Below are positions 33,514 to 42,221 of a DNA stretch of 64,000 nucleotides, one piece after another. The position numbers and the translations under genes are program-made. The stretch lies in NCBI RefSeq assembly GCF_900177705.1, contig NZ_FXBA01000004.1, positions 1 to 64,000 on the forward strand. Reading direction: 5' to 3'. Numbering within the stretch: position 1 is the stretch's first letter; every line of letters begins with the position of its first letter. The notes beneath the pieces were generated by a model that saw nothing but the letters and a program-made list of their open reading frames with translations, ran no database searches and was not told where the DNA came from. This stretch comes from Fibrobacter sp. UWB15 (GTDB lineage Bacteria; Fibrobacterota; Fibrobacteria; Fibrobacterales; Fibrobacteraceae).

Positions 33514-36420
33514 CTACCGTTCTACTCTTACCTGCACCGCATTCTGCATCGTGCGACCATTGAACTTGACACGGACCATGTAGACGCCCTCGGGGAGAGC
33601 CCTGATTTCGCGGGACAAGTCAGACGCTCCTGCCGGAACATTTCTTGCAAGGCGCGCCACCTGGTGGCCAGTAATGTCAAAGAAATCCACCTGGGCATAC
33701 CCCGATTCGCGGGCAATCAGCGTACCATCTGCAAGATTCAGGTGTATTCCGGCAGCAACGCGAATGTTACCTGCAAAGTCGTCTTCTGCGGTGTAATCGC
33801 CACGGGTAAGTCCCGTCGTTCCCGAAGAGTCTCCCGCGACTTCAGCGCTCAAGGTGTCTATCGCCGAGAGTTGCGTTGAATCCTCGAAAAGCACCACGCC
33901 TTCGACATCAAAACCGATCTGGTCGACGTTCGGTGCACCCGCCTCTTCCAGCGATTTCAGATAAAGCACATTCAACCCCTTCTGGAGCGAAACACCCACC
34001 GAGACGCTATCCCAGGTATCCCAATCGGCAGTGGGCTTGAACGTCAGCGAACCGACCAGGTCTTCATTCATCTTCACCATAATGCGACGCGTATCCGTTT
34101 TGCCGTGGGCGTAGCGCAGCACCATCGTTGCATTCTTGTATTCCTTCGGCGAAACCAGGTGGTAAATGCCGTAGCTATCGAGACTGTTTTCGAAATCGTA
34201 GAATCCCGTGCCGCGGAAATTCTCGTGGTTGTCGGCAAAGGCTCCCTTTGCATCGGTCGGTACCGCCGCCTCGATATCGCTCCGAACCATAAGAGGAGCA
34301 GGTCCCGATTCCACGACACTCAGGATGGTGAATTTTCCGTTGCGAGTCGCTTCGCCAAAGTCAGCATTCCCGCCTTTCGTCGTAATCGTATAGGTAAACT
34401 CGCCCTCGACAACGGGAGTCCCGCTAAAATAGAGCGATGATGTCGTCGCATTCCACACGGCCGTCACGCCTGCCGGGAGCCCGTCAACATTCGCCCCGTC
34501 CGCATGCTGGATCGCGAAGGTGAACGGGACAATCGAATCACCCTTCACAATCACCTGGCTCGAACTACCTGCGCCCTGCTTGACAATCGCGGCCGCCTTC
34601 GGCGTGTTGTCGCCTATCAGCACGATGTCCGGCTTCGGGAACTTGCCCTTGTTGCCATGCAGCCAAAAACCCAGATGCGGCGGCTGGTTGTAGGCAGTAT
34701 TCTGCCAGCTCATGCCATTGCGATAAACCGGGTCGTGCGCAAGCGTGTACATGCGATGTTCGGTAGGCGTGGTCGTCGTGTAAACGTAAAGCTTGGAGGC
34801 TCCATCGTGCAAGATGACTTCCTCGCGCCAGTCGCCCAGAATGTCACCGCTGAAATTCGGTGTCGCCTTGGTGGTATTGCAACTGTTGCCCTGCATCTGG
34901 AAAAGCGTATTGCTCTGTTGCTTTGCATGGTCCCACTTGCTGATGGTCGTATTGTCCAACAATTCGTCAAGCAGGTCACCATCCCAGTAGATACGGAAAT
35001 TGTAGGCGGGGCGCTTGTCGGCCTTCCAGATTTTCCCCTTAGCCGTATAGGTGTTCCAGTTTGCAGCAGACCAGAGTTCATGTCCGCGGCTGTTGGAATC
35101 AACATCGCCCGCGACACCGCGCCCGTTATCGCCCGAACTTGTTTCGTAGAAAAGCACCTTGCCAGTACGTGCGTCGTGCAAGTTGTAGCCGTAGGGCTTT
35201 TCCTCGTGGACCTGCCAAACCTCGAGGCCGTCGTTATCGGGGTCCAAATCGCCAAAGTGGATTGCATCACCGTGACCGTAACCTACACGGTACATGAACT
35301 TACCATCGTGATCGATAGCGCAGTTACCCTGCATTATTTCATCAAATCCGTCGCCATCCACGTCACCCGCCGAAAGGTTATGGTTCCCCTGCCCGTAGCA
35401 TTCCTTGCCGCTCGTCGCCGAATTGTGGTACCAGCGCTGCGTCAGCGATTTTCCGTCCCAGTCGTAGGCCGTGAGCGCCATGCGCGTGTAATAGCCGCGC
35501 TGGAAAACCATGCTCGGCTTTTTGCCGTCGAGGTAGGCGTTTGTTGCGAGGAAGCGGTCGACGCGGTTCCCGTAACTGTCGCCCCAGTTCTTTACCGTAC
35601 CGCGCCCTGGATTATAGGCGACGGTCGCCATTTCAAGTCCCGTTTCGCCGTTGAAAACCGTGAGGTATTCGTCACCGGTCAGAATGTATCCACTCGAATT
35701 GCGGTAATCGCTGGTATGTGCCGCATTGGCCGCTGCGCCCTTGCTCAGGTACTTTCCGCTGGCATCCTTCGTTCCCGGCGCTGTCTTTACGGCAAGTTCC
35801 GCCTTGCCGTCGCCATCGTAGTCACCCACGAGCATCTGCGTGTAGTGCGCCCCCGCACGGATGTTTACGCCTAGGTCGATGCGCCAAAGTTTTTTGCCGC
35901 TCATCTTGTAACAGTCAATGATGACGTTGCCCGTCTTTCCCTTCTGGGAATTGTCCTTGGAATTGCTCGGATCCCACTTGAGAACCAACTCGAACTCGCC
36001 ATCACCATCCACATCGCCCACGGCAATATCGTTGGGACTGTAGGTGTAGTCGCTACCGCCTGCAGGCCTGTCCAGGTTCACCGTCAAGAACTGCTCGCCC
36101 CACACGGGTACGGCATCGTCAGATGCAAGTTCCTTGCCGTTTATGACAGCCTTTACGGAATACCTGCTCGAGGTTGTCCCTTTCGCGTCGGTATAGTTGC
36201 TCGCCTGTGTCCCGCTGAGGCTCGCGATTTTCTCGCCATCGCGGTACAGGTTAAAGCCCGTCTCGGAGCCCTCGGTCCCGAGGATGCGCCAGCTGAGGAA
36301 CACGCGCCCGCCGGTCTTAACCGCCACAAGCCCGCGGTTCAGCCATTCCATCTGGCGAGCCGCCTGCGACATGCCCACTCCAAGCGCGAGCGAAAGCCCA
36401 AACATCCACAACTTTTTCAT
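33514..36420 (-). CDS. rhamnogalacturonan lyase, PL11, with CBM35-like domain
   Basis: 968 residues from ATG at 36420 (an adjacent ATG at 36423 is possible). The PL11 catalytic domain (about 20-600) is a beta-propeller with repeated Ca2+-binding VGDVDGDG-type loops, beginning RQMEWLNRGLVAV and including NIRAGAHYTQMLVGDYDGDG. An Ig-like module (about 600-690), a CBM35-like domain (about 700-830) and a type A-like C-terminal domain (DLSREIRALPEGVYMVRVK) follow. It cleaves the rhamnogalacturonan-I backbone. A second PL11 starts at 63750. Confidence 0.93.
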   Translation of the reverse strand: MKKLWMFGLSLALGVGMSQAARQMEWLNRGLVAVKTGGRVFLSWRILGTEGSETGFNLYRDGEKIASLSGTQASNYTDAKGTTSSRYSVKAVINGKELASDDAVPVWGEQFLTVNLDRPAGGSDYTYSPNDIAVGDVDGDGEFELVLKWDPSNSKDNSQKGKTGNVIIDCYKMSGKKLWRIDLGVNIRAGAHYTQMLVGDYDGDGKAELAVKTAPGTKDASGKYLSKGAAANAAHTSDYRNSSGYILTGDEYLTVFNGETGLEMATVAYNPGRGTVKNWGDSYGNRVDRFLATNAYLDGKKPSMVFQRGYYTRMALTAYDWDGKSLTQRWYHNSATSGKECYGQGNHNLSAGDVDGDGFDEIMQGNCAIDHDGKFMYRVGYGHGDAIHFGDLDPDNDGLEVWQVHEEKPYGYNLHDARTGKVLFYETSSGDNGRGVAGDVDSNSRGHELWSAANWNTYTAKGKIWKADKRPAYNFRIYWDGDLLDELLDNTTISKWDHAKQQSNTLFQMQGNSCNTTKATPNFSGDILGDWREEVILHDGASKLYVYTTTTPTEHRMYTLAHDPVYRNGMSWQNTAYNQPPHLGFWLHGNKGKFPKPDIVLIGDNTPKAAAIVKQGAGSSSQVIVKGDSIVPFTFAIQHADGANVDGLPAGVTAVWNATTSSLYFSGTPVVEGEFTYTITTKGGNADFGEATRNGKFTILSVVESGPAPLMVRSDIEAAVPTDAKGAFADNHENFRGTGFYDFENSLDSYGIYHLVSPKEYKNATMVLRYAHGKTDTRRIMVKMNEDLVGSLTFKPTADWDTWDSVSVGVSLQKGLNVLYLKSLEEAGAPNVDQIGFDVEGVVLFEDSTQLSAIDTLSAEVAGDSSGTTGLTRGDYTAEDDFAGNIRVAAGIHLNLADGTLIARESGYAQVDFFDITGHQVARLARNVPAGASDLSREIRALPEGVYMVRVKFNGRTMQNAVQVRVER

Positions 36421-36475
36421 CATCCAATCCTTTTTTGAATTACAGGCCCCCGCACCACCGGGAACCTGCACCTAT

Positions 36476-36481
36476 AATATA
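36476..36481 (-). promoter_or_regulatory. predicted -10 box of the PL11 gene
   Basis: TATATT on the minus strand, starting 57 nt from the far edge of palindrome copy 3. The -35 position reads GGTACT, not a consensus. Confidence 0.6.
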
Positions 36482-36522
36482 TCTCCGGCACTCCAAATAG
36501 TACCTTCACCACCACACTTCCG

Positions 36523-36538
36523 GTTGTCCATAGACAAC
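36523..36538. promoter_or_regulatory. 16-bp palindromic operator, copy 3
   Basis: GTTGTC-CATA-GACAAC with perfect 6-bp arms, 57 nt from the PL11 -10 box. Confidence 0.7.
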
Positions 36539-36565
36539 GGAGACAAAGGAGACAAGTTTCTTCGT

Positions 36566-36580
36566 GGGCACCTGCGGTGC
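36566..36580. repeat. GGGCACCTGCGGTGC repeat, copy 2
   Basis: Identical to the 15-mer at 33451-33465 and also just upstream, in minus-strand sense, of a palindromic operator. Confidence 0.6.
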
Positions 36581-36585
36581 TTTTG

Positions 36586-39495
36586 TTACTTCGCAAAAAC
36601 GGGCTGTCGGACCTTGCGCAAACGCATTTCCTTTACCCGCGGGCTGTCCGCAGTTCCCAGAAGGCGACCGCGCACATCGTAAACCTTCGCACCACGCATA
36701 TCCTGCAGGCTGCGTCCCGTTTCAACGCCATTGCGAACCGCAAACGACGTGGTCGAAGAATCAGGATCTTCCACCTGGATTTGCGTGCTGTCGCCCGCCA
36801 CGCTATTCACGGAAACCGAAAGCAGGTCGACCACACTCTTCTCACAAGTAAACCCGAGCGACATCTCGGCAGTCGATGCGCCCCTGTTTACTGCCTTGTA
36901 GTGATATGCCTTGCCATCTTGCGCCGTGATGCGGGCCGAGTAGGTAACGACATCCTTTTCGCGCGAGACATCCATCACCACTTCGGCGTTGCGCATGATG
37001 CCAGCGAAATCGTCCCAGTTCCAGTCGAAATCGTAATCGAACGTCCCCGCGTTATCCATCGCAAAGGCATCGGCACGCAACAGTGTCGTCGCCCCGCCGG
37101 CAGTCGCACGCACAATGTAATTGTCCCAGTTGTTCACCTTGTTCGCATCAGCAAGCCCGTAAACCGGCTTGTTCCCGTAATTCATAAAGCGGAATGTTGC
37201 GCTAAAGTCGCCCGAGACCTTGTATTCAGCCGTCTTCTGCGCATTGAACGCTACATTGTATTCGCCACCGTCGTTTATCGTACCCGCCACGATGCGATTT
37301 TCAAGTGCTCCGTAGGCAACGCGGCTCAACTCGAGCGACGCCGCGTCGGCACCGAGCAAGATTTCGTAATCGCCAACCGGTGTCCCCGTAGCCGTAACCG
37401 CATACACTAGCGAGTCGGATCCATCCTTCGCCGCACCGCGCAAGAACGCATACACATTTATCAGGTAGCCGTCCTTTTCTGCACGCAGGCGGACTTTTGC
37501 TCCGTCGTACATCTTCTTGAAGGCATCCCAGTTTTCACCCCAGGCATTCCAGTAGTGCACCGTATTTTCGCCACCGAGCGTTTCCACGGAATAGCCGTCG
37601 GCACGCAGGTACCACATGTCGCCACCGTTCCTAAAGACGAGCACCCAGTTGTTCCAGTTTTCGGCTCCGCTCTTTACCTTGTTCCTGAATTCAAATTCCG
37701 CGACAAAGTTTCCGCTTACCTTCACGGACTCAAATTCGTCATAGGCATCCCATGCCGTGCTAAAGTCCTTTTTCCCAACGACCTTCACGCTGTCGCCGTA
37801 ATAGCGGGCATCCTGCAGCACTTCGGTTTTCGGCACACGGTAACCCCAGAAGGCACGGTTCCCCGCCTTGTTCATCGCCGAGAACGTAAGCGTCCGCTTG
37901 CTCATATCGTTCTGCAACTGGTCAAGCACCACGCCCTCGTAGACAGTTCCACCCAGAGTAAGCGTCACGTAGCTCCGGCCCTTCGCATAGTCGTAATCCC
38001 AGGTTCCCGTGTAGGCGCCTGTCACCGTACCGTCGGCATTGAGCTGCATGTTCTGTTCCTGGTTCACCGCCACGGAATCTTCCCAGGTCTGCGGGTTGTT
38101 CCTGGGCGGGTTATGCATAATCACCTTGTACGGGCCCGCGATATCGCTGCGGCCGAGCGCACGCGCCGGTAGCCCGTAACCCTCGTGATACTCGAAAGGT
38201 GCCGCCACAATCCAGCCCATCCTGTTAAAGAACAGCTGGTGAGTCTCGACATTGTGCCAACCCGTATGGTTGTTGAACTTGCGGTGATAAACCAGGTACA
38301 TACCGCCATCGTCGTCGCGCAACAGCGAATTGTGCCCGTCCGCAATTTCGGCACGGTCCTCGGCCCAGAAACTCCAGCGGTAATTCGCGACAATCGGGAA
38401 TCCGCGGTCGGTATTGCCCCAATAGTTCAGGATAAACTTTTCAAAAATTGCAGGAGTCCCATCCACATCGACATAGGGTCCCTTCACGTCCTTGCTGCGG
38501 AACACGCGCATGGTGTAGCCGCCCTCGGGCGAATAGAACCCGTAACTCACGAACAGGTAGTAGTAGCCATTGCCGTCCGCATCCTTGAAATACTGGATGT
38601 ACGAACCCTCGCCACTCACATAATAACCGCCACCCACGTGGATGCCCATGTAAGGGTCCTCGAGCATCGAAGTCCCGCTCCACTTGGCCGCGCCGTTGCT
38701 CCCGTACTTGTACGAATAGTCCCTGAGACCGGTAGACTCATCAAGCTTGACCAAGAAAAGCCCGCCGCTCCACGAACCGTACAGGAGCCACAGGTTTCCA
38801 TCCTCGTCGTAGAACACGTTCGGGTCGATGCAGCTGGAACCATAGCCGCCATCCCACTTGCCCAAATTAGTGACACCGTTGTTCGCGATATAGTAACGCT
38901 CGTCAATTGTCGAAGAACCCGTCACCTTCGCGTAGTCGGCATTGGCGGCAGAACCCGCCGTCTGCTTGTCCATCCCGCCGTAGACGACCGCACCCTTGTA
39001 CTCGTACGGCCCCTCGATTTTGTCGGATGTCAGGAGCACAATGGAACTTTTCCAGTCCTCGCCCGCCATCGAAAAGTACAGGCACCACTTTTTCAGCTTC
39101 TTGTTCCATACGATATCGGGCGCCCACAGGTTCCCCTTGGCGGTCGCGGAATTCGTATGTTCCGCATAGTCGGCTTCCGCCTTGAACACGCTGTAGTAAT
39201 CGTCCCTGGCCTCGTTGCCAGTGACATACACCGTGCCGCCCCTCGAAAGCTGCGGCGTAAACGGGGTCCAGTCCAGCATATCGCGGGAATATGCCGCCCC
39301 GTTCATGGTCCCGAATATGTAATAATACTTCGTCCGCGACTTGGCCGCATCGTTTTCAGGATACGAATTCCCGCCCGCGTCCTTATAGACCACAATGACG
39401 GAAGGATCGTGAACGGCGACCGAGGCCGCAAATGCGGCAACAGCCGCGAGAGATAAGGCGACACACGCCGCCCTGAATGTTTCCAATACACCCAT
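36586..39495 (-). CDS. multidomain GH43 arabinanase-like enzyme
   Basis: 969 residues; AAGGAG precedes the ATG. A signal peptide (about 1-23) is followed by a GH43 five-blade propeller (about 25-410): VHDPSVIVVY carries the general-base Asp and IDPNVFYDEDGNLWLLYGS the second carboxylate. A lipocalin-like domain follows (about 440-520, GTVTGAYTGTWDYDYAKG), as seen in arabinan endo-1,5-alpha-L-arabinanases. Two repeated beta-jelly-roll-like modules (about 530-700 and 710-890) and a basic tail (DVRGRLLGTADSPRVKEMR) complete it. Arabinan side-chain cleavage is expected. Its promoter shares a 72-nt arrangement with two other genes. Confidence 0.85.
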   Translation of the reverse strand: MGVLETFRAACVALSLAAVAAFAASVAVHDPSVIVVYKDAGGNSYPENDAAKSRTKYYYIFGTMNGAAYSRDMLDWTPFTPQLSRGGTVYVTGNEARDDYYSVFKAEADYAEHTNSATAKGNLWAPDIVWNKKLKKWCLYFSMAGEDWKSSIVLLTSDKIEGPYEYKGAVVYGGMDKQTAGSAANADYAKVTGSSTIDERYYIANNGVTNLGKWDGGYGSSCIDPNVFYDEDGNLWLLYGSWSGGLFLVKLDESTGLRDYSYKYGSNGAAKWSGTSMLEDPYMGIHVGGGYYVSGEGSYIQYFKDADGNGYYYLFVSYGFYSPEGGYTMRVFRSKDVKGPYVDVDGTPAIFEKFILNYWGNTDRGFPIVANYRWSFWAEDRAEIADGHNSLLRDDDGGMYLVYHRKFNNHTGWHNVETHQLFFNRMGWIVAAPFEYHEGYGLPARALGRSDIAGPYKVIMHNPPRNNPQTWEDSVAVNQEQNMQLNADGTVTGAYTGTWDYDYAKGRSYVTLTLGGTVYEGVVLDQLQNDMSKRTLTFSAMNKAGNRAFWGYRVPKTEVLQDARYYGDSVKVVGKKDFSTAWDAYDEFESVKVSGNFVAEFEFRNKVKSGAENWNNWVLVFRNGGDMWYLRADGYSVETLGGENTVHYWNAWGENWDAFKKMYDGAKVRLRAEKDGYLINVYAFLRGAAKDGSDSLVYAVTATGTPVGDYEILLGADAASLELSRVAYGALENRIVAGTINDGGEYNVAFNAQKTAEYKVSGDFSATFRFMNYGNKPVYGLADANKVNNWDNYIVRATAGGATTLLRADAFAMDNAGTFDYDFDWNWDDFAGIMRNAEVVMDVSREKDVVTYSARITAQDGKAYHYKAVNRGASTAEMSLGFTCEKSVVDLLSVSVNSVAGDSTQIQVEDPDSSTTSFAVRNGVETGRSLQDMRGAKVYDVRGRLLGTADSPRVKEMRLRKVRQPVFAK

Positions 39496-39525
39496 ACCAC
39501 ACTCCTTTCCAGAGAATATATAAAA

Positions 39526-39620
39526 AATCTACACTTTTCGCAATTAAAAGTCAATAGTTTTTGCACTATTTAAGACAAAAAAGATGTTATTTCTACAATA
39601 TTTCGCTAAAAAAAGTCCAC
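39526..39620 (-). promoter_or_regulatory. GTRGAC-type promoter of the GH43 gene
   Basis: On the minus strand: GTGGAC (39620-39615), then TTGACT (39554-39549) ending exactly 72 nt from the G of GTGGAC, then a 17-nt spacer and TAGATT (39531-39526). The same layout occurs at 61079-61173 and 63595-63690. Confidence 0.65.
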
Positions 39621-39679
39621 ATTTTACAAAAAAAGAAGCCTTTCAAAAAAAAGCTCTGTGCCTCGTCAATGTAAAAGCA

Positions 39680-39697
39680 CCCCGGCATTCGCCGGGG
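39680..39697. terminator. terminator after the DUF4859 protein gene
   Basis: CCCCGGC-ATTC-GCCGGGG, reading into GTGCTTTTAC on the minus strand, 24 nt after the stop at 39721. Confidence 0.75.
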
Positions 39698-39720
39698 CGC
39701 CTTTGTTTGGTATCATCGAT

Positions 39721-42114
39721 TTATCGGAAAATGTTTATTGATTTCGCTTCGCGGTAGCTGCCGGTTGTCACCTTCACGATATAGGATCCCGCCGGCATTT
39801 GACTTAGGTCAAAAGAATGCGTATGCGCACCTGCGTTCTGCACGCCAACCATTTCTTGGGCAATTAAAGCACCAAATCCCGTAAACAGGCTGATTTTTAC
39901 ATTGTCACGCAGCGGAAGCGTGTAGCGAACCTCGATCTGTCCGCGACGAAGCGCAAGGTCGACATGATTCGAAAGCCCCTCGAGTCCATACATCAACGCC
40001 GTTGTCGCATCTCCACTCCCTTTTTCGTTGGTGATAGTCACATTTACCTTGAACAGCACCGACTTTCCGTTGTACGAAAGCCCCTGCGTAAAGCTGTACT
40101 TTTCGCCGTCCTTCACGCTGTTCGGATAATGTCCGACGGCAAGCGTCCCCTTCGACAAGTCGGCTTCGCTGAACACGTAGGCGGACTCACCCCATTCCAC
40201 CACCTTGCCGTCTTTGCTGAACCAATGGCCCGGCGCAGTGGCGGTGCTGTTGGTCACCATGTTGCCGTCGCTTTCCTGGGCAAAGAAGGTCGCCTGGGAA
40301 AGAGTCGCCGCAGTAAGTCCAAGCTTTTGCGCGATTTCATTTACATCAAATTTTGCCGCAACCGTCGCATAATTGTCGTCAATCGGAAGCGTCACTGAGA
40401 TAGAATATGTCGTGGCACCGTCCAAGACAATCTTTTCGGAACTGCTGGAAGCCACCACGCTGCTGGAGCTTGCGGGAGCGACAGAGCTGCTCGATGCCAC
40501 AGAACTACTGGACGCAACCGGGGTTTCGCCGATTTCGGGCCACTTGTAATCCAATTTGAAGTCGTTGTAATACTTGATGTTTGCGGCCCCTGCGCCACTT
40601 ACGCCCGTTTCCAGTTTCAACTTATAATCGTAATGCAGCTTGCGAATTCCCGTATTGCCGGTGTACTGGTAATCGGTATTCACGATGACCGCGAAAACCA
40701 TCTGCGCACCGTTTGTCGAAGAAGGCGTCTTGTCCAGGCGAAGCGTCGCAGAGCCCTCGCCCGTAATGGGTTCGCTGTACACAGGTGTACCGTCAGTCGC
40801 GCGGTAGCACAGCAAGAAGTTCATGTTCTTGTTATTGGAATTTGCGCCGTTCGGGTAGAAGCTCACGGTTACTTCCTTTGCGCCGTTTTGCACCTTCAGC
40901 GGAACCACGTTCGAGCCAGACCAACCCGGAGTTGTTTCCTGATTCGGTACAAGGTAACCGTTGCTTTCCGTCACCGTCTGGTAGGGCGTCATGGTCCAGG
41001 TGTAGCTTTTCCTGTTATTGTCCCACATGTCCTGTTCCCAGTAGGTGTCGCTTCCAAAATGCTGGTTCAGCAAATTCTTGATTTCGCCGGACCATTTTTT
41101 CATGTCAAGCATTGCAAGCCTTGCGCGGAATTCGGTAATGAGCCTGCGTACGCCCGCATCGCCCAAGCCTTTTTCAAGGCCGTAGGTTTCGAGCAGGTAT
41201 TTGGTCTTGCCGTAAGCGTTTCCGTAAATCCAGCGAACAGCCCCCGTTCCAATCCATGTGCCGATAAACGTCGGGAAGATGTTGCTGTACTGCGAGCCCC
41301 CCAGCAGGTAACGCTGATTCTTACCAGTCACGCCACCGTCATCGGCACCGCCGCCAGGGCCACCGAAAGTGCCGTCAATGAGCCAGCCCGAATAGCATTC
41401 GATCGGCATAAACGGCGCAATGACCGTTGCCGCATTCAAGAATCCCATGCCGCTGTAAACACCATCGCGATGACTGAACATATCCTGCTGAATCCAGGTG
41501 TTGCCCGCTTCTTGGAACCAGTGCGCATCCTTTGCACCGGGGTAACCGTTCGTCATCGAGTGGATTCCCTCGTGAATCATCGCATCCATCTGCGCCACGC
41601 GATCGCGGTAGGGGCAACTCGTGTTAAAACTGTAGAGCGGATAGAACGAAGCCGCCACCGCCGTGTAGCCCGCCACCCATGTCTGCCAACCACCCGTGGT
41701 ATCGTCCTTCGCACCACCGGCACAAGTACCCGAGCCATAGTAATAAACGGCACTGTACTGGCCTTCTTGCGCCTGGGCATCCGGCGCCCATCCCATCTCA
41801 TTGTACAGGTACTCGAAATCGGTATCGTACTTCTTGAGAATCGAATCAATCGTCACGTCGGTAATGCGGCTGTCGCGATCCTTGCCCCAGTAAAACGCCC
41901 ACCATTTACCGGCCTTCTTTCCGGTAACGCCCGAACAATTGTTGTTGAACTTGGTCGGCGGCTGAATGTCGCCCAGATTAGACTTCGTGTCGTAATCCAG
42001 GTCGCTGCGGTAACCGGGCCATGTGTAAGCATCACCCGACACAGCGTATGTGTGAACACCTAAGGCAGCCGACAAAACGGCGCCTGGAATCAATCCCAAA
42101 CAACTTTTTTGCAT
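39721..42114 (-). CDS. secreted DUF4859 protein with HExxH motif
   Basis: 797 residues from ATG at 42114 behind GGAG; an upstream TTG is less likely. A signal peptide (about 1-24) is followed by a ~400-residue domain containing HEGIHSM (181-187) and, 17 residues on, WFQEAGNTWIQQ, the order of a gluzincin zinc peptidase (HExxH...E). A beta-rich region (about 400-530), a poly-Ser linker (SSSSV repeats, about 538-566), a DUF4859-like domain (about 570-690) and a type A-like C-terminal domain (PAGSYIVKVTTGSYREAK) follow. A peptidase acting on wall glycoproteins is possible (inference). Confidence 0.7.
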   Translation of the reverse strand: MQKSCLGLIPGAVLSAALGVHTYAVSGDAYTWPGYRSDLDYDTKSNLGDIQPPTKFNNNCSGVTGKKAGKWWAFYWGKDRDSRITDVTIDSILKKYDTDFEYLYNEMGWAPDAQAQEGQYSAVYYYGSGTCAGGAKDDTTGGWQTWVAGYTAVAASFYPLYSFNTSCPYRDRVAQMDAMIHEGIHSMTNGYPGAKDAHWFQEAGNTWIQQDMFSHRDGVYSGMGFLNAATVIAPFMPIECYSGWLIDGTFGGPGGGADDGGVTGKNQRYLLGGSQYSNIFPTFIGTWIGTGAVRWIYGNAYGKTKYLLETYGLEKGLGDAGVRRLITEFRARLAMLDMKKWSGEIKNLLNQHFGSDTYWEQDMWDNNRKSYTWTMTPYQTVTESNGYLVPNQETTPGWSGSNVVPLKVQNGAKEVTVSFYPNGANSNNKNMNFLLCYRATDGTPVYSEPITGEGSATLRLDKTPSSTNGAQMVFAVIVNTDYQYTGNTGIRKLHYDYKLKLETGVSGAGAANIKYYNDFKLDYKWPEIGETPVASSSSVASSSSVAPASSSSVVASSSSEKIVLDGATTYSISVTLPIDDNYATVAAKFDVNEIAQKLGLTAATLSQATFFAQESDGNMVTNSTATAPGHWFSKDGKVVEWGESAYVFSEADLSKGTLAVGHYPNSVKDGEKYSFTQGLSYNGKSVLFKVNVTITNEKGSGDATTALMYGLEGLSNHVDLALRRGQIEVRYTLPLRDNVKISLFTGFGALIAQEMVGVQNAGAHTHSFDLSQMPAGSYIVKVTTGSYREAKSINIFR

Positions 42115-42141
42115 AACACACTCCAACTTTTATGCTGACAT

Positions 42142-42170
42142 AAAAAATACTCCCTAGCAAGCTAAGGAGT
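42142..42170 (-). terminator. terminator after the PL9-PL1 operon
   Basis: ACTCC-TTAGC-TT-GCTAG-GGAGT on the minus strand (42170-42149) followed by ATTTTTT, 52 nt after the stop at 42222. The T-run doubles as the predicted -10 of the next gene. Confidence 0.6.
42144..42149 (-). promoter_or_regulatory. predicted -10 box of the DUF4859 protein gene
   Basis: TATTTT on the minus strand, starting 57 nt from the far edge of palindrome copy 4. The inferred leader of about 23 nt contains GGAG. It abuts the hairpin at 42149-42170. Confidence 0.55.
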
Positions 42171-42190
42171 GTCGAAAACTTTGTTTACGT

Positions 42191-42206
42191 GTTGTCTACA
42201 GACAAC
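42191..42206. promoter_or_regulatory. 16-bp palindromic operator, copy 4
   Basis: GTTGTC-TACA-GACAAC; the arms extend to 7 bp (GTTGTCT/AGACAAC). It is 57 nt from the -10 box of the DUF4859 protein gene and 15 nt after the previous gene. Confidence 0.7.
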
Positions 42207-42221
42207 GATTGCTCCACTACC

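Noticed and set aside
40441..40525. DNA tandem repeat near 40.5 kb
   Set aside because: It is the coding sequence of the SSSSV linker of the DUF4859 protein rather than an independent element.
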